Shown here: piece after piece, positions 1-8,175 of the stretch
How positions within the stretch are numbered: position 1 is the first letter of the stretch
Layout: each line of letters opens with the position of its first letter
Assembly: GCF_014170305.1 (NCBI RefSeq)
Contig: NZ_LZZT01000048.1
Location: 1-64,000, forward strand
Source: Achromobacter sp. UMC71
Lineage (GTDB): Bacteria > Pseudomonadota > Gammaproteobacteria > Burkholderiales > Burkholderiaceae_B
Direction of reading: 5' to 3'
DNA length: 64,000 bases
Made by a program: the position numbers and the translations under genes
Notes under the pieces: model-generated
The model's database searches: none
Told to the model about the DNA's origin: nothing
Seen by the model: the letters and a program-made list of their open reading frames with translations, nothing else

Positions 1-1
1 G

Positions 2-1321
2 GTCTACGGCCCCGACGACCGCCCTGCCGCCCCCGTCGCCTTCGTCGCCGCCCTGCAGCACCTGCTGGCCATCCTGGTGCCCATCGTCACCCCCGGCCTG
101 CTCATCTGCCAGGCCCTGGGCGTCAGCAGCCGCGACACCACCCTGATCGTGTCCATGTCGCTGGTCATCTCCGGCATCGCCACCTACGTCCAGTGCAAGC
201 GCTTCGGCCCCCTGGGCGCCGGCCTGCTCATCGTGCAGGGCACCAGCTTCAACTTCGTCGGCCCGCTGATCGCCGGCGGCTCGGTGATGGTCAAGCAAGG
301 CACCCCGGTCGAAGCCGTCATGGCAGCCATCTTCGGCGTCGTCATCGCCGGGTCCTTCGTGGAAATGGGCATCAGCCGCATCCTGCCCTTCGTCAAGCGC
401 CTCATCACCCCGCTGGTCACCGGCATCGTCGTGCTGCTGATCGGCCTGACCCTCATCAAAGTCGGTCTCATCAGCATGGGCGGCGGTTTCGGCGCCATGG
501 CCAGCGGCACCTTCGCCAGCGCCGAGAACCTGACGCTATCCGGTCTGGTGCTGGGCACCATCATCCTGCTCAACCGCGTACCGGTCGTCTGGATCCGCAG
601 CACCGCCCTGGTCCTGGCCCTGGCCGTCGGCTACATCGCCGCCGCCTGCATGGGCCGCCTGGACTTCACCGGCGCCCGCGAAGCCGCGCTGTTCCAGATT
701 CCCATGCCCCTGCACTTCGGCCTGGGCTTCTCGTGGGCCCTGTTCGTGCCCATGCTGATCATCTACCTGGTCACGTCCCTGGAAGCCATCGGCGACGTCA
801 CCGCCACCAGCAAGGTGTCCAAGCAGCCCGTCGAAGGCCCGCTGTGGATGCAGCGCATCAAGGGCGGCGTGCTGGTCAACGGCGCCAACTCGCTGCTGGC
901 CGGCGTCTTCAATACGTTCCCCAGCTCGGTCTTCGCCCAGAACAACGGCGTCATCCAGCTCACCGGCATCGCCAGCCGCCACGTCGGCGTGTGGATCGCC
1001 GGCATGCTGATCCTGCTGGGCCTGTTCCCGTCGGTGGCCGGCGTGCTGCAAGCCGTGCCCGAACCCGTCCTGGGCGGCGCCGCCATGGTCATGTTCGGCG
1101 CCGTGGCCGCATCGGGCATCAACATCCTGGCCGGCATCCACCTGGACCGCCGCGCCCTGCTGATCATCGCCGTGTCCCTGGCCCTGGGCCTGGGCGTGTC
1201 GCAAGTGCCGGAAATCCTGTCGCACCTGCCGCATGCCGTGAAAAGCGTGCTGGAATCCGGCGTGGCCACCGGCGGCATCTGCGCGCTGGTGATGAACTGG
1301 TTCCTGCCTGAGAAGAAGTGA
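2..1321 (+). CDS. NCS2-family purine/uracil permease, 5' end outside window
   Basis: The frame is open from the first bases of the window, so the true start lies upstream. The product is a polytopic inner-membrane protein with many hydrophobic helices. It carries hallmarks of nucleobase:cation symporter family 2: ALQHLLAI in the first helix, QGTSFNF in an early helix, SLEAIGDVTATS in a central helix, and the signature QNNGVIQLTGIASR in a late helix. These features match the uric acid/xanthine branch (UacT/XanQ-like) better than uracil permeases, so proton-coupled purine uptake is likely; the exact substrate is inferred. Codon use is strongly GC-biased, typical of core chromosome, unlike the element that starts after the next gene. 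It ends just before the tRNA-Leu promoter. Confidence 0.88.
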   Translation, partial: VYGPDDRPAAPVAFVAALQHLLAILVPIVTPGLLICQALGVSSRDTTLIVSMSLVISGIATYVQCKRFGPLGAGLLIVQGTSFNFVGPLIAGGSVMVKQGTPVEAVMAAIFGVVIAGSFVEMGISRILPFVKRLITPLVTGIVVLLIGLTLIKVGLISMGGGFGAMASGTFASAENLTLSGLVLGTIILLNRVPVVWIRSTALVLALAVGYIAAACMGRLDFTGAREAALFQIPMPLHFGLGFSWALFVPMLIIYLVTSLEAIGDVTATSKVSKQPVEGPLWMQRIKGGVLVNGANSLLAGVFNTFPSSVFAQNNGVIQLTGIASRHVGVWIAGMLILLGLFPSVAGVLQAVPEPVLGGAAMVMFGAVAASGINILAGIHLDRRALLIIAVSLALGLGVSQVPEILSHLPHAVKSVLESGVATGGICALVMNWFLPEKK

Positions 1322-1420
1322 GTGGTGGCAGGCCGGGCTTGCGCCACGCCACGGCGCGCGGGGTCCGGCAGGCCACACACCAGGCCAAGCCGGCCCGCCT
1401 TGCCCGCGCCGGCCCGCCGC

Positions 1421-1449
1421 CTGACAATTTTTTCCAGACCGCATATAAT
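1421..1449 (+). promoter_or_regulatory. Sigma70-type promoter of tRNA-Leu
   Basis: CTGACA at 1421-1426 and a perfect TATAAT at 1444-1449 are separated by 17 bp. They lie about 60 bp upstream of the tRNA gene in otherwise non-coding DNA. Confidence 0.7.
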
Positions 1450-1511
1450 CGCGGTCTTCGCTTCTCCCGCAGCCGTCTTCAAGTAGCACAGGACGCGTTC
1501 GCGACCCCCTT

Positions 1512-1596
1512 GCCCGGGTGGTGAAATTGGTAGACGCAGGGGACTCAAAATCCCCCGCCGCAAGGCGTGCCGGTTCGATTCCGGCCCCGGGCACCA
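1512..1596 (+). tRNA. tRNA-Leu (anticodon CAA)
   Basis: This is an 85-nt class II tRNA with a 7-bp acceptor stem (GCCCGGG/CCCGGGC), a D arm with GGTAGACGC, and an anticodon stem GGGGA/TCCCC around the loop CTCAAAA, giving anticodon CAA. It has a long variable arm, a T arm with GGTTCGATTCC, and an encoded CCA end at 1594-1596. An integrase gene starts 135 bp downstream, so the 3' end is the likely integration site of the element to the right, and the gene appears to be left intact by it. Confidence 0.96.
1572..1596 (+). other. Candidate attL within the tRNA-Leu 3' end
   Basis: Tyrosine integrases next to tRNA genes usually recombine in the T arm/3' end of the tRNA. The integrase at 1732 faces away from the tRNA, the usual layout for an element inserted here. 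I did not see a second copy of this 3' segment to the right within the window, so the exact boundary is inferred. Confidence 0.4.
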
Positions 1597-1681
1597 TCTA
1601 AAAATCTTCTGAAATTTCAATAGATTAGAAGGTTTTGCAGTACAAGCCCCGCACCGGGGGATTTCCCCAGAATTTTGGTCA

Positions 1682-1700
1682 GGTACAGTTTCGGTACAGT
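1682..1700 (+). repeat. Two GGTACAGT repeats 11 bp apart upstream of integrase
   Basis: GGTACAGT occurs at 1682-1689 and again at 1693-1700, one helical turn apart, just inside the putative element end and upstream of the integrase start. Phased direct repeats here fit integrase arm sites or excisionase sites; this role is inferred. Confidence 0.4.
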
Positions 1701-1731
1701 AATGCGGCGCTAGCCTCATACCGGAGTACAC

Positions 1732-2862
1732 ATGGCTACGATTGTTAAGACTTCCTCAGGCACTTGGAAAGCCCTCATTCGCAAGACCGGCTGGCCTGCC
1801 ACGGCCAAGACATTCCGCACCAAGCGGGACGCCGAAGACTGGGCGCGCCGTACCGAAGATGAAATGGTACGCGGCGTATACATCCAGCGGGCTCCTGCCG
1901 AGCGCATGACGGTCGAAGCAGCGCTGACCCGCTACCTCAAGGAAGTCACGCCCACCAAGCGCGCCTCGACCCAAGTCGGCGAACACAAGAAAGCACAGGT
2001 CATCATCCGGCATCTTGGCAAGTATTCGCTAGCCGCCCTGAACGCCGAGATCGTGGCGCAGTTCCGTGACACTCGCCTGGCTGGCGACCCGGACAAGAAT
2101 GGCAAGAAGCTACGCCCGCGCAGTAACAACACGGTACGCTTGGAACTAGCGCTGCTGGGCCACCTGTTCACTGTCGCCATCAAGGAATGGGGCATTGGGC
2201 TACCCTTCAATCCGGTGTCCAACATTCGCCGCCCGGCTCCCGGCTCGGGCCGCAACCGACGGTTGACCCAAGAAGAACAGAACCGCCTGCTGCAAGCCGT
2301 TGATAAGCACTCGAACCCGATGTTCGGCTGGATCGTGCGCATTGCCGTCCAGACCGGTATGCGGCTGTCCGAGATTGCGACGCTGCGTATTCGGCAAGTG
2401 GACATCGAGCGGCGCGTCGTGCGGCTGGAGCACACCAAGAACTCTTCGCCCCGCACCGTTCCTCTGACTGCCGAGGCAACGCGCGCGTTCACCGAGGCAC
2501 TTGCCAACCCCGTGCGCCCAGCCGAAACCGAACTGGTGTTCTTCGGCGAACCCGGCCGGGATGGCATACGACGCCCCTACCTGTTCGACAAAGCGTGGAC
2601 CGATGCCAAGCGAGCAGCGGGCCTTGAAGACTTCCGCTTTCATGACCTGCGGCACGAGGCTGTCAGCCGGTTCGTGGAAGCCGGCTTGAGTGATCAGGAG
2701 GTATCGGCCATCAGCGGCCACAAGTCGATGCAGATGCTCAAACGCTATACGCATCTTCGGGCGGAAGACCTGGTGCAGAAGCTGGACCGCATTGCGCGAA
2801 GCGCGCCGTCCGCTTCTAAAATCCGAACTGAAGCCGACCGCCATGCAGAGAACAACGCATAA
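1732..2862 (+). CDS. int: Tyrosine-type site-specific integrase
   Basis: The 376-aa tyrosine recombinase should catalyse integration and excision of the element at the tRNA-Leu end. The N-terminal part (about 1-60) resembles the arm-type DNA-binding region, residues about 60-165 the SAM-like core-binding domain, and the rest the catalytic domain. Catalytic landmarks are visible: Arg in TGMRLSEIATL, the HDLRH box, SGHK, and the nucleophilic Tyr in RYTHLRAEDL near residue 340. The length is normal for the family. The start ATG follows GGAG (CCGGAGTACAC). No small excisionase is obvious next to it; the HTH protein at 5344 could serve. Confidence 0.93.
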   Translation: MATIVKTSSGTWKALIRKTGWPATAKTFRTKRDAEDWARRTEDEMVRGVYIQRAPAERMTVEAALTRYLKEVTPTKRASTQVGEHKKAQVIIRHLGKYSLAALNAEIVAQFRDTRLAGDPDKNGKKLRPRSNNTVRLELALLGHLFTVAIKEWGIGLPFNPVSNIRRPAPGSGRNRRLTQEEQNRLLQAVDKHSNPMFGWIVRIAVQTGMRLSEIATLRIRQVDIERRVVRLEHTKNSSPRTVPLTAEATRAFTEALANPVRPAETELVFFGEPGRDGIRRPYLFDKAWTDAKRAAGLEDFRFHDLRHEAVSRFVEAGLSDQEVSAISGHKSMQMLKRYTHLRAEDLVQKLDRIARSAPSASKIRTEADRHAENNA

Positions 2863-2923
2863 TCGCTCCACCGCGTTGCCATAATGAATAACTTATTGTC
2901 TTAACCTACGGAGGAAACTCGTT

Positions 2924-3550
2924 TTGCATACCGCTATCAAGATCGTCGCCATCAGCAGCCTTGCGCTTACCCTTGCAGCATGCGGCAGCGCCAAGGACGC
3001 CAACAAGAGCAACTTCAGCAAGGCCGTACAGGCGTACCTAGACACTCAGAAGGGCCTATGCGCTGCAATACCTGCAAAGGGCTTGCCGTTCACCCTGGCG
3101 AATCAAGACATGCTGGGTGGTCAGAACAAGAAGCGCGCCGATGCGCTGGTCGATGCCGGGCTGCTGACGAAGCGAGACACCGAAGTCAAGGCCATGTTCG
3201 GCAACAAGATGGAGCCGGCCACCGAGTACCAAGTCACTGACACCGGCAAGAAATTCCTCGTCGCCAATGGTGCCAACACGCTGGCTGGACAAGATGCCTT
3301 CTGCACCGGTAAGTACACCATCGTGGAAGTGGACAACTTCACTGAGCCCAGCGACACGATGGGCGTAAAGCTCTCGCGGGTGAACTACCGCTACAAGGTA
3401 GAGGGTGCAGATGACTGGGCTAAATCGGAAGGCATGCGTGCCAATTACAAGAATTTTGAGGAACAGACTCAGGGAGATATACAGGGCAAAGCGGCTGTCA
3501 TCCTGACCAACGATGGGTGGATGCACGAACGCCTGTTCAAGCGCGGATAA
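2924..3550 (+). CDS. Putative lipoprotein of unknown function
   Basis: The product is 208 aa, starting at TTG with a good Shine-Dalgarno (GGAGGAAA at 2911-2918). The N terminus is a lipoprotein signal: a basic start, a hydrophobic stretch, then the lipobox LAAC with Cys at about residue 20. The rest is hydrophilic and probably periplasmic; it includes a segment QVTDTGKKFL that resembles small winged-helix-like or lipoprotein repeats, but I do not recognise a family. It lies 61 bp after the integrase on the same strand and ends at its own terminator, so it is a single-gene unit carried by the element. A surface or exclusion role is possible but unsupported. Confidence 0.7.
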   Translation: MHTAIKIVAISSLALTLAACGSAKDANKSNFSKAVQAYLDTQKGLCAAIPAKGLPFTLANQDMLGGQNKKRADALVDAGLLTKRDTEVKAMFGNKMEPATEYQVTDTGKKFLVANGANTLAGQDAFCTGKYTIVEVDNFTEPSDTMGVKLSRVNYRYKVEGADDWAKSEGMRANYKNFEEQTQGDIQGKAAVILTNDGWMHERLFKRG

Positions 3551-3579
3551 ACAGCGCTGAATCAGCGCCAAAACGAAAG

Positions 3580-3608
3580 GCCTTTCACTAATGCGTGAAG
3601 GGCTTTTT
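3580..3608 (+). terminator. Rho-independent terminator after the lipoprotein gene
   Basis: The stem GGCCTTTCAC pairs with GTGAAGGGC across a short loop (3589-3594) and is followed by TTTTT at 3604-3608. Confidence 0.75.
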
Positions 3609-4134
3609 GCTTATGGAATATTGCATCAGTGGCCCGACATGCCCGGATGGTGCCTGTCATACTCTCGCATCCTGCGACGCAGCTACTCGATACATGGATT
3701 TTTCATTGGGCCGGGCCTACCCAAATCTCAAAAAAATGGCATAGCCAACCTAATGCCCCCGTGGTGGGTACACCAAGAAACGAGGAACGGAGTGACCCGC
3801 ATCAGGCCATTCGGAACATTCATATTTTGTGGATGCGCCAGACAGCGCAATCGACTACATCGCAAATGCCGCCTTGATACTCACTTTATCAGGTGCTTGT
3901 TATCGTACAGCGAGACGGGGTAGAGCCAGTTTCTTTCCCGAACTGGTTAGGTTTCCACCATTCGCCTGTTTATCCTGCCGGAGTCCGGGGCGAGACCTGA
4001 GCATCAAGGGTGCAGATATGGGTTTAATGTCGTTGAATGGTTTTAAGCTGGTAGTGACAATGCTAGCCAGCCTTGCTAGGATGAGATTGCTACGTCTGGT
4101 TCCTAGCAGGTATCTGCAAGAATTAGAGTACCGA
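3609..4134. other. Gene-poor intergenic stretch
   Basis: There is no convincing coding gene between the lipoprotein terminator and the terminator at 4135. Open frames here have no recognisable product, and one reads straight through the downstream terminator. The right half contains several hairpins, described with the ncRNA candidate. Confidence 0.5.
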
Positions 4135-4162
4135 AGCCCTGTGATTCTGTCACGGGGCTTTT
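3921..4162 (+). ncRNA. Candidate small RNA ending in a strong terminator
   Basis: A terminator at 4135-4162 has no coding gene in front of it. Upstream are local inverted repeats: CCAGTT/AACTGG (3926-3946) and CTAGC/GCTAG around 4063-4080, plus a nearby CCTAGCAGG. An untranslated RNA transcribed rightward would explain the orphan terminator. The 5' end is a guess, and a promoter was not located with confidence. Confidence 0.25.
4135..4162 (+). terminator. Rho-independent terminator without an upstream gene
   Basis: A 10-bp stem AGCCCTGTGA/TCACGGGGCT (one G-U pair) with loop TTCTG is followed by TTTT. Confidence 0.8.
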
Positions 4163-4221
4163 GTACATTTATCACCGGTCATTTTTAGACGTATGAAACG
4201 TCGGCAATGGAAAAAATCTAA

Positions 4222-4923
4222 TTACCGTGATGGCAGTTTCAACGTATGCAGATCCAGCAACGTAAAGCGACCAGCATCCTGCCATCCCCCGGTATCAATG
4301 TAATAGACATTGCCGAGTTTCATGGGCTTGCGCAGGGTCATATGCCCATGAACCACCGCGCGTACGTTGCGAACTGGTTGGGCGTACTGCGCTCGATAAC
4401 GGTCTATTGACCACAGGCAGGCATTTTCATCTTCTTGGCTGAAACCAGCGCCATGAATGGCGTTCCAATCGTCATAGGGGAAGTCGGCGTGAACCATTCC
4501 GATCAAGCCAAGCGGCGTTTCCACCTCGATAGCCAGCGGCAACGCACTCAAACGAGCCGCAATGCGCCCGCGAATATCGCTCACACACGCATCTAACCAT
4601 TCGCCGCCGTGGGCACGGTGATCGAAGTCCGGAATCGGATTGCCCATTGCCCGTCGCAACGTCATCAGGTCATGATTCCCACAGATCGCATGAAACCATG
4701 GGCGTTCCAACCATTTCAGTACGTCTGGGGATTCAGGCCCCCTGTCCACCAAATCACCCACGGAAAACAATCTGTCCTTTTCGGGTGCGAACTTGACGGC
4801 GGCGAGCGCGGTATCGAGCCGGCCAAAATGACCGTGAATGTCACCCACGGCGAAATCACGACCATTAGTATTCAAGCGAAAGCGCTGGACTCGGACATTA
4901 CCGACGTCATTCCTAATTTCCAT
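4222..4923 (-). CDS. PPP-type metallophosphatase (PrpA/PrpB-like)
   Basis: The protein has the full calcineurin-like phosphoesterase signature: GDIHGH, GDLVDRG, GNHD, and later His motifs (VHADF and VHGHM), which bind two metal ions and catalyse phosphoester hydrolysis. It most resembles bacterial serine/threonine phosphatases of the PrpA/PrpB/lambda type, at about 233 aa the usual size. I chose the ATG at 4923 because GGAG precedes it by a good distance; an ATG at 4959 would add 12 residues and has no visible ribosome site. It is transcribed opposite to its neighbours. Similar phosphatases are common in phages and mobile elements; the substrate is unknown. Confidence 0.85.
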   Translation of the reverse strand: MEIRNDVGNVRVQRFRLNTNGRDFAVGDIHGHFGRLDTALAAVKFAPEKDRLFSVGDLVDRGPESPDVLKWLERPWFHAICGNHDLMTLRRAMGNPIPDFDHRAHGGEWLDACVSDIRGRIAARLSALPLAIEVETPLGLIGMVHADFPYDDWNAIHGAGFSQEDENACLWSIDRYRAQYAQPVRNVRAVVHGHMTLRKPMKLGNVYYIDTGGWQDAGRFTLLDLHTLKLPSR

Positions 4924-5186
4924 GCAACTCCATAGCGACTCGTCCTGCATATCTCTCATGATACTTGGACTTTAGGGCTGCATGAAGCCAAAACGATGAT
5001 CTAGCCACAATCAACCAAAGGTCCTGTTCAACGTGCGACGAAGCTTTCGTCGTTGGAAATTTTCCACAAAATTTTTCATACACAAACACGATTCCGGCGC
5101 TGAAAAGTAGCCATTCCGAAGCCCTTTCCTAAGTCGTTGATTTCCAAATTTATTTGATGCGACTCGAGCACTCGTGAAAATCCAAT
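4924..5186. other. AT-rich intergenic region leading into iterons
   Basis: The composition is distinctly richer in A+T than the flanking genes. A weak open frame on the minus strand here has no recognisable motif. Next to the iterons, this fits an origin-proximal AT-rich stretch; that role is inferred. Confidence 0.4.
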
Positions 5187-5255
5187 ATGCCCTATCTTGG
5201 CATTTGACGATGCCCAATTTTGGCTTTCGCAGATACCCAATTTTGGCCTTTAGAA
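5187..5255 (+). repeat. Three tandem 23-bp iterons (putative replication origin)
   Basis: Three directly abutting 23-bp units occupy 5187-5209, 5210-5232 and 5233-5255. Their shared core is CCCAATTTTGGC (CCCTATCTTGGC in the first), preceded by ATG or ATA and followed by a TTT-containing segment. Exact 23-bp spacing, about two helical turns, is typical of Rep-binding iterons. They lie directly upstream of a gene for a replication-like protein and beside an AT-rich stretch, so a plasmid-type origin inside the integrated element is the simplest reading. Confidence 0.7.
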
Positions 5256-5280
5256 TCAATCACTTAAGTACGTTTTTAGG

Positions 5281-5325
5281 TTGACATTTATGCTCCCACA
5301 GTAAAGACTCGTATTACCTACTGTG
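5281..5325 (+). promoter_or_regulatory. Promoter and operator of the rep-mob operon
   Basis: A perfect -35 box TTGACA lies at 5281-5286; the -10 is not clear. An inverted repeat CACAGTA (5297-5303)/TACTGTG (5319-5325) lies between it and the first start codon at 5344, in the place expected for an autorepressor operator. Confidence 0.5.
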
Positions 5326-5343
5326 AACTTGTGAGGCATATGA

Positions 5344-5613
5344 ATGACTACTGGAGAATACTTGTTGGGACGGTTTGGGCCGTTAATGAGCATCGTTGAT
5401 GTTGCCACATTGCTAGGCCGATCTCCCGATGGCGTCCGCGTGGCGCTTTATGCAGACACTGAATTTTCGCGCAGGATGAAACCCGCGATGCTGAGGGTCG
5501 GCCGCCGCCTCTATTTCCGGACCTTGCAGGTCACGGAAGCACTGAGCCTGGAGCAACCTACAGACGACGAAACTATGCCTGCAGCGACATCGACGAAAGG
5601 GCCACGAGCATGA
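5344..5613 (+). CDS. Small helix-turn-helix protein (AlpA/excisionase-like)
   Basis: The 89-aa protein contains an apparent helix-turn-helix: MSIVDVATLLGRSPDGVR followed by a basic segment and VGRRLYFRTLQV, a layout seen in MerR/AlpA-like small DNA-binding proteins of plasmids. It is the first gene of an operon in which each start overlaps the previous stop as ATGA. The operator at 5297-5325 directly upstream is a natural binding site. It could be the autorepressor, an iteron-binding accessory factor or the missing excisionase; none of these can be chosen from sequence alone. Confidence 0.6.
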   Translation: MTTGEYLLGRFGPLMSIVDVATLLGRSPDGVRVALYADTEFSRRMKPAMLRVGRRLYFRTLQVTEALSLEQPTDDETMPAATSTKGPRA

Positions 5614-6617
5614 GTCGACAAAGAACCGTCAGCGACCAGATATGGCGCTCCACTCGCATGTCAGGCTTTACAGAAGAAGACAGATATGCGCTGCTCTACT
5701 TTCTGACTTCGCCATTCAGCAACGTCATCGGCGCGTATGAAGTTGTCATTCGGATTGCAGCTTCGGAAATGGGTTGGGACCCCGAATCACAACTGATGCC
5801 AGTGATGCGTCGTCTCATCGATGCCGGCATCTTGGATTTTGATCCTCAGGCGAATTACATCTGGGTCAAAGATTGGTGGGATCATCACTCAGCCAAGATG
5901 GCAGTGGCAACGACACTTAGGACAAAAACACTCGAACAGATTGAGGCACTACCTCATGGCTGGCGTGACGCATACGTGAGTGACTTTATCAATCGCCTGC
6001 CTGTCGGCGATCCCCTGCGCAGAACAGTGGCGAAAGCCCTCGCATACGGTCCATATAGGCTATCGACACCCTATGCAGAACCCGACGACGGTCGGATGTC
6101 CATTTCGGCATGCGCAAAGGATCTCCATAGAAATCAATCACTTAATGAAGGACATACGCTAGGGATAGCCTATCCCGAGGCTATGGACAGAGGCCCGGGT
6201 AACACTACTACTAACACTAACCTTATCTATAACCCTACTACTACGAGAGGCGACGACGGCCTGCATTACCCTAGAGCGCTCGTTACCGCTGAAAAGATGT
6301 CGATCCAAAACCTGCTGACCGACGTCCCATTAGCGGATGCGCAGGCGTTACTTGACGAACTGGAAGGGGCGATCAAGAAACCCGGGACCATCCAAAAATC
6401 AAAGGTCGCGTATTTCAAAGGACTCCTTAACAATCACCGCAAGGGTGGCTTCGTGCCGGCCGCAGGTATCCTGGTCGCAACAAGAAGGGAACATCAGACA
6501 GCGACCCATGATGCGTCGCGGGCATCGGATTCAGTGCAGCTCAGTAAGACTGAAACTCAAGCCCAGATTCAAAACCTCAAGGCTCAGTTGGGCATGCACA
6601 CGAGGATGCCGAAATGA
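5610..6617 (+). CDS. Replication-initiation/replisome-organizer-like protein
   Basis: The product is 335 aa. The first 120 residues look like the winged-helix N-terminal region of phage and plasmid replisome organizers (RMSGFTEEDRYALLYFLTSP, then VMRRLIDAGILDFD). A variable linker rich in Asn/Thr follows (about 200-215), then a conserved-looking C-terminal module (DAQALLDELEGAIK, SKVAYFKGLLNNHRKG, FVPAAG). It overlaps the HTH gene and mobC by 4 bp on each side. With the three iterons just upstream, a role in initiating replication of the excised element is likely. No primase or helicase motif is visible, so host replication enzymes would be needed. Confidence 0.55.
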   Translation: MSRQRTVSDQIWRSTRMSGFTEEDRYALLYFLTSPFSNVIGAYEVVIRIAASEMGWDPESQLMPVMRRLIDAGILDFDPQANYIWVKDWWDHHSAKMAVATTLRTKTLEQIEALPHGWRDAYVSDFINRLPVGDPLRRTVAKALAYGPYRLSTPYAEPDDGRMSISACAKDLHRNQSLNEGHTLGIAYPEAMDRGPGNTTTNTNLIYNPTTTRGDDGLHYPRALVTAEKMSIQNLLTDVPLADAQALLDELEGAIKKPGTIQKSKVAYFKGLLNNHRKGGFVPAAGILVATRREHQTATHDASRASDSVQLSKTETQAQIQNLKAQLGMHTRMPK

Positions 6618-7156
6618 AAAACGACAAGGCCACCCTCAGTGTTCGACTCAATGGCGATCTAAAGCAGCGTTGGCAGGCGTTCTGCGCCCGCCAAGACACC
6701 AACCCCAGCGATGCACTGCGACAGGTGATCGTGCGGCTGCTCAACGGTGTGTCAGCGAGCGATTCGACCAAGCCGTCAGCGTATGAGCAACCGGACACCT
6801 CACGCCGCCGCATGGAAGTCCGCCTGACCGAAACGGAATATGCACGCGTCGAGACACTGGCCTTTCAGCAGGGCATGTCAGCCAATCGCTGGGTCATTCA
6901 CCTGATACGCGCCAATCTCAGCGGCGAACCGCAGTTCGGCATGTCAGAACTGCGAACGCTGGGCGAATCGAATTCGAGGCTGCTTGCCATCGGCCGCAAC
7001 CTTAACCAGATCGCCCGGCACATAAACGCAGGACGCACGCCGGAGACGGTAGTCACTGCCGAGCGTATCGACACACTGACCCGTCACATCAAAGCCCATA
7101 CCGCGCGGGTGGCAGACATCATGCGCGCCAACATTGACCGCTGGAGGTTGGAATGA
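6614..7156 (+). CDS. mobC: Mobilization protein MobC (relaxosome accessory)
   Basis: The 180-aa protein should bind the origin of transfer and help the relaxase melt and nick DNA. It seems to have two ribbon-helix-helix segments: near residues 5-45 (LSVRLNGDLKQRWQAF) and 65-105 (MEVRLTETEYARVETLAFQQG). The MobC-type core GESNSRLLAIGRNLNQIARH follows at about 117-136. Tandem RHH units in one MobC are less usual than a single one. It overlaps the replication-like gene upstream and the relaxase downstream by ATGA, so the four genes are translationally coupled. Confidence 0.85.
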   Translation: MKNDKATLSVRLNGDLKQRWQAFCARQDTNPSDALRQVIVRLLNGVSASDSTKPSAYEQPDTSRRRMEVRLTETEYARVETLAFQQGMSANRWVIHLIRANLSGEPQFGMSELRTLGESNSRLLAIGRNLNQIARHINAGRTPETVVTAERIDTLTRHIKAHTARVADIMRANIDRWRLE

Positions 7157-8148
7157 GTCGAGTCATTGATGGGATTCTGAAAGACTGGGGCGAACGCATC
7201 TATACCAAGCCCGTCACCAGCCAAGGGACAAAGCGCACAGTGACGCGGTCACGCACGTCGCCGCCGTCCAAGCCGCTACTGTTGACCGGTAGCGCTCGCG
7301 TTCGCGACAAGTTGATGCTGACCACCCGCAAAGCGCCCGAAGTCATGGTGAAGATCTCCGGTGGCGGCAAAGGCATCGCGCAGGTCAAAGCGCACCTCGA
7401 CTACATATCGCGCAACGGCCTGGTAGAACTGGAGAACGAAGACGGCGAAATCATCCTTGGCCGTGAAGCGGTGCAGGACGTGCGCGACGAATGGAAAAGC
7501 GGCCAGTATGGCTTGCCTGACAACGGCACGCGCCGCGAAACGTTCAATATCGTGCTGTCCATGCCCCCTGGCACCGACCGGCGCGCAGTCAATGATGCCA
7601 TCCGTGCATTCGCGAAAGCAGAGTTCGGCGACAACCATGCGTATGTCTTCGCCATTCATGACGATGAAGCGCATCCCCACGGCCACCTTTGCGTCAAGGC
7701 TCTGGGCATCGACGGCAGCCGGCTCAATCCGAGAAAAGCCGACCTGCAACGATGGAGAGAACGCTTCGCCGAAGCGCTGGGTGAACAAGGCATCGAGGCC
7801 AACGCCACACCGCGCAGGGCGCGGTCACACACGCGCGTTACCGTCAAGCAGGCGACGCGACATGCCGCCAAGCGTGGCAAGAGCACCAAAGCGACCGAGC
7901 GGGAACAGCGCAGGCGTTCCGGCGTTTCACGCGCCATCAGGAATGGCTACGGGCACATCGCAAAAGCCTTGGCCGCTGGTGACGACAAGGACAAATCGCT
8001 TGCCCTGAAAATTGTTCGGTTCCTCGATCCCACGCAGGACAGGAAGCTACAGGCTCCACAGCATAGCCAGAGCGACACCGAAGCGACCAAGGACGCTCAG
8101 CGACTGGATAAGACCCACCGTTCAGGCAAAGACAACCTGAGCCGTTAA
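7153..8148 (+). CDS. mobA: MobP-type relaxase (MobA/VirD2 family)
   Basis: The 331-aa relaxase should nick one strand at oriT and stay covalently bound through a tyrosine. The candidate nucleophile is in HLDYISRNG (near residue 84). The metal-binding three-His motif is clear in FAIHDDEAHPHGHLCVKA (about residues 172-188). A basic C-terminal region follows (RRARSHTRVTVKQATRHAAK), probably for DNA contact. There is no primase or helicase extension and no VirD4-type coupling protein nearby, so transfer must rely on a helper. It is coupled to mobC by ATGA. Confidence 0.9.
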   Translation: MSRVIDGILKDWGERIYTKPVTSQGTKRTVTRSRTSPPSKPLLLTGSARVRDKLMLTTRKAPEVMVKISGGGKGIAQVKAHLDYISRNGLVELENEDGEIILGREAVQDVRDEWKSGQYGLPDNGTRRETFNIVLSMPPGTDRRAVNDAIRAFAKAEFGDNHAYVFAIHDDEAHPHGHLCVKALGIDGSRLNPRKADLQRWRERFAEALGEQGIEANATPRRARSHTRVTVKQATRHAAKRGKSTKATEREQRRRSGVSRAIRNGYGHIAKALAAGDDKDKSLALKIVRFLDPTQDRKLQAPQHSQSDTEATKDAQRLDKTHRSGKDNLSR

Positions 8149-8175
8149 CTTGATTGCGCAAGAAGGACCATAAAG

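Noticed and set aside
184-1731. Long antisense frames across the permease gene
   Set aside because: Shadow frames of a GC-rich gene, rich in Ala/Gly/Arg/His, without ribosome sites.
3829-4188. A 119-codon plus-strand frame
   Set aside because: It reads through a strong terminator, has no recognisable motif and no convincing ribosome site.
5011-5259. An 82-codon minus-strand frame covering the iterons
   Set aside because: No motif, and it overlaps the repeat array; an open frame there follows from AT-rich repeat sequence.
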